Below are positions 9,547 to 17,942 of a DNA stretch of 64,000 nt, one piece after another. The stretch is from JACDBE01 sp963714055 (GTDB taxonomy: Bacteria > Actinomycetota > Acidimicrobiia > Spongiisociales > UBA5794), in assembly GCA_963714055.1 (NCBI GenBank), contig OY970227.1, forward strand, positions 2,976,001 through 3,040,000, read 5' to 3'. The notes beneath the pieces are model-generated. The model was not told where the DNA came from, did not search any database, and saw only the letters and a program-made list of their open reading frames with translations. The translations under genes were made by a program, and so were the position numbers. The stretch's first letter is position 1. Each line of letters opens with the position of its first letter.

Positions 9547-9846
9547 CCCTTCGGGGCTTCGGCCCGGGAGGGGAGCACTCGGGGCGGTTCCTCGGAACCA
9601 AACCGGGACGGAGGGAGCCGCAAGGCGACAACCGACCCGGGTCCCGGGAGCAGCGGACCGGCTTCGGCCGGGACGCAGCTCGGAGGGCTTCGGCCGGAAG
9701 AGCACGGCGGGAGAACGCCCCTTCGGGGGCACGGGCGCCGTCCCGTTATCTCTCGCTTCCGTCGGAGACGGGGTTCGCCCCGGCGCCGGCGGACAGGAGA
9801 ACCCCGAGAGGGTTGAGGCTTCGGCCGAGGCTCCCTCGGGGTTTTC
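9547..9846 (+). ncRNA. Candidate structured RNA A with UUCG-capped hairpins and terminator
   Basis: No credible coding frame is present. The segment is a chain of GC helices capped by CTTCGG-type tetraloops (near 9550, 9558, 9661, 9688 and 9720) and ends in a terminator-like hairpin: AACCCCGA at 9800 pairs with TCGGGGTT, encloses an inner GGC-TTCG-GCC helix, and is followed by TTTT. With the promoter at 9511-9540 this predicts a transcript of about 300 nt. The terminator also faces the 3' end of the convergent amine oxidase gene (stop 9858). I do not recognise a known RNA family. This, with the promoter, accounts for the 9331-9857 gap. Confidence 0.55.
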
Positions 9847-9857
9847 CGCGTCGTTCG

Positions 9858-11854
9858 TCAGCCGCCGCGCTGGTCGGGTACGTCGAGTGCGGGGTTGGCG
9901 TCGAAGAAGCCTGCGGGATGGAGCTCGAAGCCGATCTGGCGTGTTGCCGCGACCGGGTACTGCTCGAGCACGGGGTGGTGGGTGAGGCCGGTCGTGAACC
10001 ACACGACGAGATCTCCGTTGGACACGTTCTCCGGGGTCGAGGTGTAGGCGGCGAGGCCGTCGCCGGCGTTTCCCTGGTTGGGGTAGTCACCGGCGGCGTA
10101 CAGCTCCCGCGGCTGATACCGCGTGACCCACAGCGGATGCTGGGCGAACGCCGCCCGTTGGAGAGGCAGGTAGTCGAGGCTGGAATAGGGGACGGTGGTG
10201 TCGGCGGCGGTGAGCATGTACGCCGTCGGTTCGCCGCGCCCGTTGTGGTTGGTGAGGCTCTCGACCATCCAGCTCCTCGCGGTGGCGGCGTTGGCGTCGC
10301 GTGACTGCTCGCCTGTCAGCACGGTGTGGTGGGCATGGAAGGCGTTGCCGGTCGGGCTGGCGACGGGCACCGTGTCGATCTCGACGAGGCGGTTGGCGGT
10401 CCCGTCGACGTCGAAGTCGATGCGGAAGTTGAAGAAGTGCTGGTGCGCCGGGGCGGCGATGTTGTCGGCGACGGTGGTCCCGAACTGGTTGCCGTCGGCG
10501 TCATCGCTGACACCCTGGTTGAGGGTCGTGCCGGTGAGCCCGACGCGTACATCGATCGTGCCGTCGAGCCGGAACGTGTAGGCGGTGGTGTAGGTGTAGT
10601 TGCCGATGTTGTTGGTCGCGGTGACGACCAACTCGCGGGCGAGGCGGGCGTCGCGCTCATAGGTCTCCGGGTCGAGGCGGTCCCACAGCACCCCGGCGTG
10701 TTGCTCGTAGATCGCCACTGCGTGCGGCAGGGCGTAGGTGCCGTCGACGCTTCCGGTGTCGGCGCCGACGGTCTCGTCGAGGAACACCGCGTTGCCGGGC
10801 ACGTCGACGAGCCTGCGGAGATCCTCGGCGTACTGGCCGATGTCGTACTCGCCGACGTCGAACGCCGAACGCCACGCCCAGTTCTCGTCGGGGAGGGCGT
10901 AGGGGACGTAGATCTCGTCGAGGCCGATGCGGTAGATGATCGGGCGTACGACACCGTTGTCGAGGTAGCCGATCTGATGCAGGACGAGGCCCTCACGAGG
11001 GTTGTAGCCGACTCGGAACTGCCAGTTCTGCCACACCACCTGGCGGCCGTCGATCCGGAAGCTCGGACCGTCGGGCTGCCGGATGATGAGGTCGGTGAGA
11101 CCGGTGCGCTCGTGGTGGCGTTGCCGGTGATGGTCGTGTTGACCGGGCGGATGCCGGTGTCGACGAACTCGACGACCTGCCCGGTGTTCATGTCGACGGT
11201 GACGATCACCCCCTCGATCGGCCGGTCGTACACGTTGGGGAGATCGCCGCGGTAGAACGACACCGCCCGCATCAGCCGGGCGCCGGGATCGCCCGGCGGG
11301 TCCGCGTCGTCACCGCGTGCCCACACGTCGAGATAGACGTCGTGCGGCTCGATCCCGCGGCGGCGCATCGCCCTGCGCCACCGCGGGTCGGCGCGCACGA
11401 TCTCGTCGGCGACGGTGTACTCGGTCAAGTAGACGGCGGGCTGCACCCCGGGACGGGGATCCCACGACACGACCTGGCCGGCGGACAGGTCGACGACCAC
11501 CTCGATTGCCCGGTTCGTCACCGGGTCGTACACGTTGGCGAAGGCGCGGCGCCCGATCGGCTGTCCCGGCGACCAGGCGAGCACCGCTGCCTTGGCCGGC
11601 TCCTGCAGGGTGACGATCGGGAAGTACGCCCCTTCAGGAAACCGCGGATCCGCCTCGATCACCTCGAAGGCGGTGTCGATCTCGACCGCGGTCAGGGGGT
11701 CGAGTGGATGCGACGGTGACGCGGCGGCGCCATCCGCCGATGTCCCGTTGACCAGCCCGGTGGTGAGCAGCGTCGCCAACGCCGATGCGGCGACGAGCGG
11801 CCCGGCGGGGAACCGTCGCCGCCGGCGGGACGCAGGAACCCCATTGGTGGACAT
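9858..11854 (-). CDS. Copper-containing primary amine oxidase, secreted (one frameshift)
   Basis: Topaquinone enzyme that oxidises primary amines to aldehyde, ammonia and hydrogen peroxide, about 665 residues across a one-base frameshift near 11112-11118. ATG 11854 is chosen because GAGGAG precedes it by seven bases. An Arg-rich Tat/Sec-like signal peptide (RRRRRF then a hydrophobic stretch) implies export. The N-terminal N2/N3-like domains are followed by the catalytic domain: general-base region FDVGEYDIG, NIGNYTY (cofactor Tyr within N-Y), copper ligands HQHFFNF, and the third His in GLTHHPVLEQYPV. The usual motif is N-Y-D/E-Y, so Thr at the third position is atypical. Frames on both sides keep family motifs, so the break is probably an indel. 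Confidence 0.85.
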
Positions 11855-11865
11855 CGGCAAGCTCC

Positions 11866-11937
11866 TCAGGTAGTGGGCGGGCACACGGCTGCTGCGGCGA
11901 CCAGCCGCCTCGTCGCGTGGTGTCGCTCCAGGTTCAT
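11866..11937 (-). CDS. 23-residue leader peptide upstream of the amine oxidase
   Basis: A mini-ORF starts at ATG 11937 behind a strong AGGAGG and ends at TGA 11868-11866, which overlaps the ribosome-binding site of the amine oxidase (ATG 11854). It begins MNLERHHATRRL and has a late Cys (AAAAVC) before PPTT. Arg/His-rich peptides with a late Cys occur as attenuation leaders upstream of actinobacterial sulfur genes, and this one resembles them loosely. Its ribosome-binding site is better than that of most genes here, so it is probably translated and couples or attenuates expression of the oxidase. Confidence 0.55.
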   Translation of the reverse strand: MNLERHHATRRLVAAAAVCPPTT

Positions 11938-12087
11938 CGGGTCCTCCTGGTTCCTCGAGATCACGACGTGTGCGGAGCTTGGCTCGGCGCTGTTCCCGTT
12001 GTCACGGGGCGGGGCTCCCTTCTCTGTCGGGAAGAACACTAGGAGAGCCGGACACCGCGGAATGAACAGGGGCGCCCGCGGTAGGGT

Positions 12088-12213
12088 CGCGAAATTCAGG
12101 GACAAAGCGCGAAAACGATCTACCGATCTGATTTGCGCCGTCGCCGAACCACGCGTATGTTCACTCTCGAACCCCGAGGGGGTGGCGGCTTCGGCCGAGA
12201 CTCTCTCGGGGTT
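12088..12213 (+). promoter_or_regulatory. Unit B: promoter followed directly by the terminator hairpin (no payload)
   Basis: Boxes CGCGAAATT (12088) and CGCGAAAAC (12108) precede TTGCGC (12133-12138) and TATGTT (12156-12161). Box-to-35 spacing is 25 bases, identical to units A and C. Within nine bases of the -10 comes the same hairpin as ends units A and C: AACCCCGA at 12170 pairs with TCGGGGTT ending 12213, around an inner GGC-TTCG-GCC. Any transcript would be little more than the hairpin. It reads as an empty or deleted copy of the unit. Confidence 0.55.
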
Positions 12214-12304
12214 CACTCGCGTCCCCACGACTTCTCCTCCCCGAATGGTGCCCGATGCGGCAGGAGTGGCCTCAGGGGAATCCCGCTGGACGATCTCCGT
12301 GGCT

Positions 12305-12379
12305 CGCGAAACATCGGGACGAGACGCGAAAACGATGTAGCGATCTCACTTGACGGCCCTGGGTCGCCCGACCTACGTT
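12305..12379 (+). promoter_or_regulatory. Unit C promoter: double CGCGAAA box plus TTGACG/TACGTT
   Basis: Boxes CGCGAAAC (12305) and CGCGAAAAC (12325) precede TTGACG (12350-12355) and TACGTT (12374-12379), spacer 18 bases. The -35 and -10 hexamers are identical to unit A and all distances match within one base. It drives transcription rightward toward the PH-domain gene, but the terminator hairpin at 12614-12659 intervenes. Confidence 0.6.
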
Positions 12380-12385
12380 GCCCCC

Positions 12386-12660
12386 GTGCCGCAGCGGGAA
12401 ACCGAGGTGGCACCGGGTGAGGGCCTTCGGGCGCTGACCCACCGGGACCGCCTTCGGGCGGACCCACCGTCCGTTCCGGACGCCACCCTTCGGGGTGGGT
12501 TCTCCCCTTCGGGGGAGAGGACGCCGGCCTTCGGGTCGGCGACGGTCGGGACAGACCGCCGAACGGGCTTCGGCCCGGGAGGCATCGGCCAGCCTTCGGG
12601 CTGACCGAAGGGAAAACCCCGAGAGGGTGGAGGCTTCGGCCGATACTCCCTCGGGGTTTC
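12386..12660 (+). ncRNA. Candidate structured RNA C with seven or so UUCG-capped hairpins
   Basis: A non-coding stretch made almost entirely of short stem-loops capped CTTCGG (near 12424, 12451, 12488, 12507, 12529, 12568 and 12593), ending in the shared hairpin: AAACCCCGA at 12614 pairs with TCGGGGTTT ending 12659. The interior does not obviously align with RNA A, although the promoter and terminator do. If the hairpin is leaky, the transcript could also serve as a 5' leader for the PH-domain gene at 12696. With units A and B this accounts for the 11938-12695 gap. Confidence 0.55.
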
Positions 12661-12695
12661 CCGCGTCGGGCAGCAGCCTCCGTATGATGCCGGCC

Positions 12696-13316
12696 ATGAC
12701 CTTCTCCGAACGCAACCTCACCGAGGGCGAGCAGATCATCACGAAGTTCCGCCCCCACTGGCGGTTGCTCTTCGTCCCGGTCGGCTGGATCCTGCTGGGG
12801 CTCGTCGCCCTGTGGTTGGTCTACGCGGTGATCCCATGGGAGAACACCTCGTTCCAGCTGGTGATGACCGGTCTGATCCTCCTCGCCCTCATCCCGTTGA
12901 CCATCGCGCCGCTCATCACGTGGTGGTTCACCACCTACATCCTGACCACCGAGCGTCTGGTCACCCGAAGCGGGATGATCGCCAGGCGCGGTGTCGAGAT
13001 ACCGCTCGAGAACATCAACAACGTGCTGTTCCACCAAGGCCCGATCGAGCGGATCCTGAAGTCCGGCGACCTGCTCGTGGAGTCGGCCGGCGAGACCGGC
13101 CAGAGCCGATTCCGTAGCATCCCGCAGCCCGAAGAGTTCCAGACATTGCTGTACAAGACTCGCGAGGCTCGCTCGATGGAGCTCGCCCAACCGGCGGCGG
13201 TGGTGGCCCCCGATGTGACCGCCCAGCTCGACCGGCTCGCCAAGCTCCATCGGGACGGCGTCCTCACCGACGCCGAGTTCCAGGAGAAGAAGCAGAAGCT
13301 GCTCGACCAGATCTGA
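12696..13316 (+). CDS. Bacterial PH-domain (DUF304) membrane protein with SHOCT tail
   Basis: A 206-residue protein: two transmembrane helices near residues 22-45 and 55-80 (LLFVPVGWILLGLVALWLVY; LVMTGLILLALIPLTIAP), a bPH_2/YdbT-like domain (TTERLVTRSGMIARRGVEIP, ENINNVLFHQGPIERIL) and a C-terminal SHOCT motif (LDRLAKLHRDGVLTDAEF). Such proteins sit at the inner membrane face, and their biochemical role is not established. ATG 12696 gives the first residues MTFSERNL; a nearby ATG at 12684 is also possible. It follows RNA unit C directly and is followed seven bases later by a GNAT gene reading region. Confidence 0.8.
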   Translation: MTFSERNLTEGEQIITKFRPHWRLLFVPVGWILLGLVALWLVYAVIPWENTSFQLVMTGLILLALIPLTIAPLITWWFTTYILTTERLVTRSGMIARRGVEIPLENINNVLFHQGPIERILKSGDLLVESAGETGQSRFRSIPQPEEFQTLLYKTREARSMELAQPAAVVAPDVTAQLDRLAKLHRDGVLTDAEFQEKKQKLLDQI

Positions 13317-13338
13317 CTCTGGCGTGCAGGAGGTCACG

Positions 13339-13884
13339 ATGAGCGAGTACGTCAGCCCTTCGACCAGGCCGGCGGCGTACCCGAGCGACCTGGAGGTCCA
13401 GCTCCCGCTCGAGGACGGCCGGACCGTCCTGGTGCGCCCTGTGGTCCCCGACGACGCACCGATGCTCGTGCGGCAGCTGGAGCACGCCGATCCGGACACG
13501 ATCTACCAGCGCTTCTTCCGCTACCCCGTCCACCTCGACGCGGAGACGCTCGACCACATGACCCGTCTCGACTACCACGACCGCTTGGCCCTGGCCGCCT
13601 TCGCCGCCGACGGCGAAGGTGTCGCCATCGCCCGGTACGAGATCATCGAGCCCGGCCTCGCCGAGGTGGCCGTCGTCGTGCAGCCCGAGTGGCGTCTGCT
13701 CGGGCTCGGGACCGCCTTGCTGGAGATGCTCGAGGTCGCCGCCCTGGAGCGTGGGATAACCAGGTTCACCGCGATCTTCCTGCCCGACAACCGCCAGATC
13801 GCCTCACTGCTGGAGCGGGTCGGGTTCACCTCTGGCGGCATCGACGGCGGGCTCGGCACCGCCTCGAAGGACCTCGCCGGCTGA
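13339..13884 (+). CDS. GNAT-family N-acetyltransferase
   Basis: An acetyl-CoA-dependent N-acyltransferase of 181 residues. The acetyl-CoA pocket motif is VVVQPEWRLLGLGTALLEML, followed by the beta-5/alpha-4 region FLPDNRQIASLLERVGF. The N-terminal LEDGRTVLVRPVVPDDAPML resembles GNAT domains found alone or fused to acyl-CoA synthetases and Pat-type lysine acetyltransferases. ATG 13339 is chosen because AGGAGGT lies five bases upstream. Acceptor substrate unknown. Confidence 0.85.
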   Translation: MSEYVSPSTRPAAYPSDLEVQLPLEDGRTVLVRPVVPDDAPMLVRQLEHADPDTIYQRFFRYPVHLDAETLDHMTRLDYHDRLALAAFAADGEGVAIARYEIIEPGLAEVAVVVQPEWRLLGLGTALLEMLEVAALERGITRFTAIFLPDNRQIASLLERVGFTSGGIDGGLGTASKDLAG

Positions 13885-14000
13885 GGTCTGCCGCCGATCG
13901 GCGAGCCGTCGCCATCAGGATGACGCTCGTCGCCCGCCAACGACTGGACCCGTCCGATCGCCATCGTCAGGCCGGAGAGCCTTCTTGTAGAGTCGCCGCG

Positions 14001-14979
14001 ATGGTGCCTCGGAGTGACAGCCACCCGGTGCCCGGACCGGAGGCTGATCAGACGCCGTCCCGCCGGGGCACGATGCGTCGTGTCCTCGCCGTCCTCGGCG
14101 TCGTGCTGGTACTGATCGCCCTGTGGGAGCTCTACAAGGTGGTGGGCAAGGCCGCCGGCGGTGTCATCCCGTTCACCGACATCCGGCTGCGGCCCCCTCC
14201 GGACGACCGGTCGATGCCCCACGTCTGGGACATTGTCGCCGCCATGTTCGAGCCGTCGCGCCGCGGCGCCGCCCCGTTGTGGACGGTACTCGGCTCGTCG
14301 GCATTGTTCACCCTGCGCGAGGCGTTCGTCGGGTTCGTGATCGGGGCAACGGTCGGCTTCGCGCTCGGCGGTGTTGTTCGTGCGCTCCGGGCTCGCCGAG
14401 CGTGCCTTCCTGCCGTACGTGGTCGCCTCCCAGACGGTCCCCATACTCGCCATCGCCCCGATGGTGGTGGTGTGGGGCGGCCGCATCGGGTTTCCCCAGT
14501 GGCTGGCGGTGGCGACGATCGCCGCCTACCTCACGTTCTACCCGGTGACGATCAACACGCTGCGCGGGCTGCGCTCGCCGGCGGCGACCGCCACCGAGTT
14601 GATGCGGTCGTACGCCGCCACCGACCGCCAGCGGCTATGGAAGCTGCAGGTGCCCTCCGCCCTGCCGTACATCTTCACCGCCCTCAAGATCTCGGCGGCG
14701 GCGAGCGTGGTCGGCGCCATCGTCGGCGAGCTGCCCACCGGCGCCAACGCCGGGCTGGGTCGGGCACTCCTGTCGTATTCGCAGCAGTTCACCGCCGCCC
14801 CGGAGAAGCTGTACGCCACGGTGATCTTCTGCGGGTTGGCCGGCGCGCTGTTCGTCGGGCTGGTGACGCTGGTCGAGCGCCGGGTGGTGGGCCCGGGTGG
14901 CATGCCCCCGATCCAGACGGACCGCCAGAGCCTGCTGATGATGGCGGATGCGCCCGGGACGACCGGGGTGGCGGCGTGA
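14001..14979 (+). CDS. NMT1/SsuC-type ABC transporter permease (one frameshift)
   Basis: Membrane subunit of the importer that opens the pyrimidine-catabolism island, about 325 residues. The first part (MRRVLAVLGVVLVLIALWEL; SALFTLREAFVGFVIGATVG) and the second (FLPYVVASQTVPILAIAPMV, then the EAA loop ATATELMRSYAATDRQRLWK) are joined across a one-base frameshift near 14370, where GGCGGTG would need to read GGCGTG. The stop overlaps the GTG start of the ATPase gene. Other genes of the operon are intact, so an assembly indel is plausible. ATG 14073 is an alternative start. Confidence 0.8.
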
Positions 14980-15815
14980 CCGGCACGGTGACCGGCGCCA
15001 CCGTCCCGATCGCCGCGGTGGCCGCCGCCGGGCTGGGCAAGGTGTTCGAAGGCGCCGGCTCGGAGCGGATCGAGGCACTCACCGACATCGATCTCTCCAT
15101 CGCCCCCGGCGAGTTCGTATCACTGATCGGGCCGTCCGGCTGCGGCAAGAGCACGCTGCTCAGACTGATCGGCGACCTGCTGGCCCCGACGGCGGGGAGC
15201 CTCGTGGTCAATGGCAAGACGCCCCACCAGGCCCGGCTCGATCGCGACTACGGGATCGTGTTCCAGCAGGCGACCCTGCTCGACTGGCGCACGGTGCGAC
15301 GGAACGTCGAGCTGCCGATGGAACTGGTCGACGTCCCCAAGGGGGATCGGGCCACCCGGGCGGAGCAGATGCTCGACCTCGTCGAGTTGACCGACTTCGC
15401 CGACCATCAGCCCTGGCAGCTCTCCGGTGGGATGCAGCAGCGGGTGGCGATCGCCCGCGCTCTGGTGCTCGACCCGGCGCTCCTACTGATGGACGAGCCC
15501 TTCGGAGCGCTCGACGAGATGACCAGGGAACGGATGCAGCAGGAAGTCCTGCGCATCTGGCGCGCCACCGGCAAGACGGTGGTGTTCGTCACCCATTCGA
15601 TCCCCGAGGCCGTCTTCCTGTCATCGCGGGTGGTCGTCATGTCGCCGCGCCCTGGTCGGATAGCACACGTCATGGAGGTCGGGTTGGGACCGCAGCGCGA
15701 CGACGACACACGCGAGGACCAGCGGTTCTTCGAGGCGGTCACCGAGGTGCGCGAGGCGCTGCGCCGTCCGCGCGGGGTCTCTACCGGCCCACCGTTGCGG
15801 GAGGCCTCGTCGTGA
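14976..15815 (+). CDS. NMT1/SsuB-type ABC transporter ATPase
   Basis: Nucleotide-binding subunit, 279 residues, of the importer formed with the flanking permeases. Walker A GPSGCGKST at 52-60, Q-loop VFQQATLLDWRT, signature LSGGMQQRVAIARAL, Walker B LLLMDEPFGALDE and the switch His in VFVTHS are all present. It starts at a GTG overlapping the previous stop and ends in a GTGA overlap with the next permease. The family covers nitrate, sulfonate, taurine and thiamine-precursor uptake; here the catabolic genes downstream suggest a pyrimidine or ureide substrate. Confidence 0.88.
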   Translation: MTGTVTGATVPIAAVAAAGLGKVFEGAGSERIEALTDIDLSIAPGEFVSLIGPSGCGKSTLLRLIGDLLAPTAGSLVVNGKTPHQARLDRDYGIVFQQATLLDWRTVRRNVELPMELVDVPKGDRATRAEQMLDLVELTDFADHQPWQLSGGMQQRVAIARALVLDPALLLMDEPFGALDEMTRERMQQEVLRIWRATGKTVVFVTHSIPEAVFLSSRVVVMSPRPGRIAHVMEVGLGPQRDDDTREDQRFFEAVTEVREALRRPRGVSTGPPLREASS

Positions 15816-16588
15816 CCCGGGCGCGCCGCTACCTGCCGGCGGTGATCGCCTTCGTCGCCGTGCTGGTGCTGTGGGAGGGGCTGGTCCGGCTTTTCGACGT
15901 GCAGAGCTTCGTCCTGGCCAAGCCCACCGAGATCGCCGCTTCGTTCGTCGAGAACTTCCCGGTGATCTGGGGCGCCGGCCTCCGCACCCTGGTCGAGGCG
16001 CTGGGCGGGCTCGTGATCGGCGTCGTGCTGGGGGTTGGGGCCGCCCTGGCCGCCACCCGCTGGATCCCGGTTCGCCACGGCCTACTCCCGATAGCCATCG
16101 CCGCCTCGGCCATGCCCATCGTCGCCGTGGCCCCGATCATGAACCAGTGGTTCACCATCACCAGCCCGGTCTCCAAGATGATGGTGGTGTCGGTGATCGT
16201 CTTCTTCCCGGTGATGATCAACACGGTGAGGGGCCTCACCGAGGTCGATCAGAGCCAGATCGAGCTGATGCACTCGCTCGCCGCCCCGCCAAGGGAGATC
16301 CTCACCGGGGTGCGGATACCGTCGGCGATGCCCTACTTCTTCAGCGCCCTCAAGGTGGCATCGGCCCTGGCTCTGATCGGCGCCATCGTCGCCGAGTACT
16401 TCGGGGGCCCGCAGGACGTGCTCGGCCAGTACATCATCAACAGGGCCAACCTGTTCCAGTTCCCCGACGCCTGGGCGGCGATCCTGGTTGCTTCGCTGAT
16501 CGGGATCGGGTCGTACCTGGTGGTGTCGGCGATCGAGCGGCTGGTGATGCCATGGCACGTCTCGATGCGGTCCGGGGCCGAACGGTGA
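15812..16588 (+). CDS. NMT1/SsuC-type ABC transporter permease (second)
   Basis: Second membrane subunit, 258 residues, with about six hydrophobic segments (for example YLPAVIAFVAVLVLWEGLV) and the EAA-type loop SQIELMHSLAAPPREILTGV. The GTG start overlaps the ATPase stop. Having two different permeases around one ATPase matches ABC systems found beside hydantoinase/dihydropyrimidinase genes. It is followed after 88 bases by the binding protein. Confidence 0.87.
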   Translation: MTRARRYLPAVIAFVAVLVLWEGLVRLFDVQSFVLAKPTEIAASFVENFPVIWGAGLRTLVEALGGLVIGVVLGVGAALAATRWIPVRHGLLPIAIAASAMPIVAVAPIMNQWFTITSPVSKMMVVSVIVFFPVMINTVRGLTEVDQSQIELMHSLAAPPREILTGVRIPSAMPYFFSALKVASALALIGAIVAEYFGGPQDVLGQYIINRANLFQFPDAWAAILVASLIGIGSYLVVSAIERLVMPWHVSMRSGAER

Positions 16589-16676
16589 TCGACGTCGGTC
16601 GCGAGATTTCTGTCACTCGATCGTGACAGGATGGGGAGCCGGCGCAGCCGGCACAGAGAGAGAAGAGAGAGAGCAC

Positions 16677-17828
16677 ATGACACTGAGACGACACGGGCGC
16701 TGGCTGGTCGTGCTGGCGCTGCTCCTGGTGGTCGCCGCCTGCGGCGGGGACGACGACACCGACGGCACCGACGCCCCGGACGGCACCGAGGCGTCGGGCG
16801 GGACCGCCGCCGAGTGCACCGAGCCCGACGAGGTCCGCCTCCAGCTGCAGTGGGTGGCGCAGTCGCAGTTCGCCGGGTACTTCGCCGCCCTGGACGAGGG
16901 GTTGTACGAGGAAGAGTGCCTGAACGTGACCATCCTGGAGGGTGCGGTCGACATCGTGCCCCAGCAGGTGCTGGCCACCGGTGGAGCCGAGTTCGCCCTG
17001 GCGTGGGTGCCGAAGGCGTTGGTGAGCCGCGAGGCGGGCGCCGACATCGTCAACATCGCCCAGGTGTTCGAGCGGTCGGGCACGTTGATGGTGGCGTTCG
17101 CCGACAGCGGGATCGCCTCGGTCGAGGACTTCGCCGGCAAGAACGTGGGGAACTGGGGCTTCGGCAACGAGTTCGAGCTGACCGCGGCGATCGCCGAGGC
17201 GGGGTTGACCGACCAGGTCTCCCTGGTGGCGCAGGACTTCACCATGAACGCCCTGCTCAACGGTGAGATCGACGTGGCGGAGGCGATGACCTACAACGAG
17301 TACGCCCAGGTGCTCGAGGCGGTCAACCCGGACACCGGTGAGCTGTACCAGCCGGAGGACCTCAACGTGATCGACTTCAACGAGGTCGGCACCGCCATGC
17401 TCCAGGACGCGGTGTGGGCCGAGTCGTCATGGCTGGCCGACAACGAGGACGTGGCGGAGCGGTTCCTGCGGGCCTCGTTCCGGGGCTGGGTGTTCTGCCG
17501 GGACAACTTCGACGCCTGCGTCGACATCGTCCTCAACCACGGCACCACCCTCGGGGAGAGCCACCAGCGGTGGCAGCTCAACGAGATCAACGCCCTCATC
17601 TGGCCGGCGACGAACGGCATCGGGGTGATGAATCAGGAGCTGTGGGACCAGACCGTCGAGGTGGCCACTTCGCAGATCCCCGAGCTCCAGGGTGTGGAGA
17701 TCCCGGCCGAGGCGTTCCGCACCGACCTGGCGGAGGCGGCGGTGGCGGCGCTCGAAGCCGAGGGCCTCGAGGTCACCGGCGAGGGGTTCGAGAAGATCGA
17801 GGTCGAGCTGACCGAGGGCGGTTCCTGA
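16677..17828 (+). CDS. NMT1/THI5-like substrate-binding lipoprotein
   Basis: Solute receptor of the importer, 383 residues. The lipobox LVVAAC has Cys22 and a long Asp/Thr-rich linker follows. The mature domain starts VRLQLQWVAQSQFAGYF, the typical NMT1/ThiY beginning that binds pyrimidine-like or other small aromatic ligands, and continues with DIVPQQVLATGGAEFALAW. The neighbouring beta-ureidopropionase and dihydropyrimidinase genes suggest uptake of pyrimidines, dihydropyrimidines or ureides; this is inferred. A strong hairpin follows the gene. Confidence 0.85.
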   Translation: MTLRRHGRWLVVLALLLVVAACGGDDDTDGTDAPDGTEASGGTAAECTEPDEVRLQLQWVAQSQFAGYFAALDEGLYEEECLNVTILEGAVDIVPQQVLATGGAEFALAWVPKALVSREAGADIVNIAQVFERSGTLMVAFADSGIASVEDFAGKNVGNWGFGNEFELTAAIAEAGLTDQVSLVAQDFTMNALLNGEIDVAEAMTYNEYAQVLEAVNPDTGELYQPEDLNVIDFNEVGTAMLQDAVWAESSWLADNEDVAERFLRASFRGWVFCRDNFDACVDIVLNHGTTLGESHQRWQLNEINALIWPATNGIGVMNQELWDQTVEVATSQIPELQGVEIPAEAFRTDLAEAAVAALEAEGLEVTGEGFEKIEVELTEGGS

Positions 17829-17859
17829 GGTCGGCGCCCGTAACGCGCCATTTGCGGTT

Positions 17860-17889
17860 GGTGGGGTCCCGGTGCGCCGGGGCCCCACC
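17860..17889. terminator. 13-bp hairpin after the binding-protein gene
   Basis: GGTGGGGTCCCGG, loop TGCG, and CCGGGGCCCCACC pair over 13 positions with one G-U. It lies 31 bases after the binding-protein stop and before the beta-ureidopropionase gene. There is no U-tract, so it may instead be a processing or stability element separating high expression of the receptor from the enzymes downstream. Confidence 0.55.
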
Positions 17890-17942
17890 GTGCCGACCGT
17901 CGCTAGCGTGAGCTGCGAGATCGAGTGAGAGGAGGAGCGGTC

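Noticed and set aside
9600..12660. Long open frames across the structured RNA units, with a recurring NPERVEASA/PSGF-like peptide at each terminator
   Set aside because: The peptide arises from reading the shared palindromic hairpin, appears on both strands, and the rest of the frames is Arg/Pro/Gly-rich without similarity between copies.
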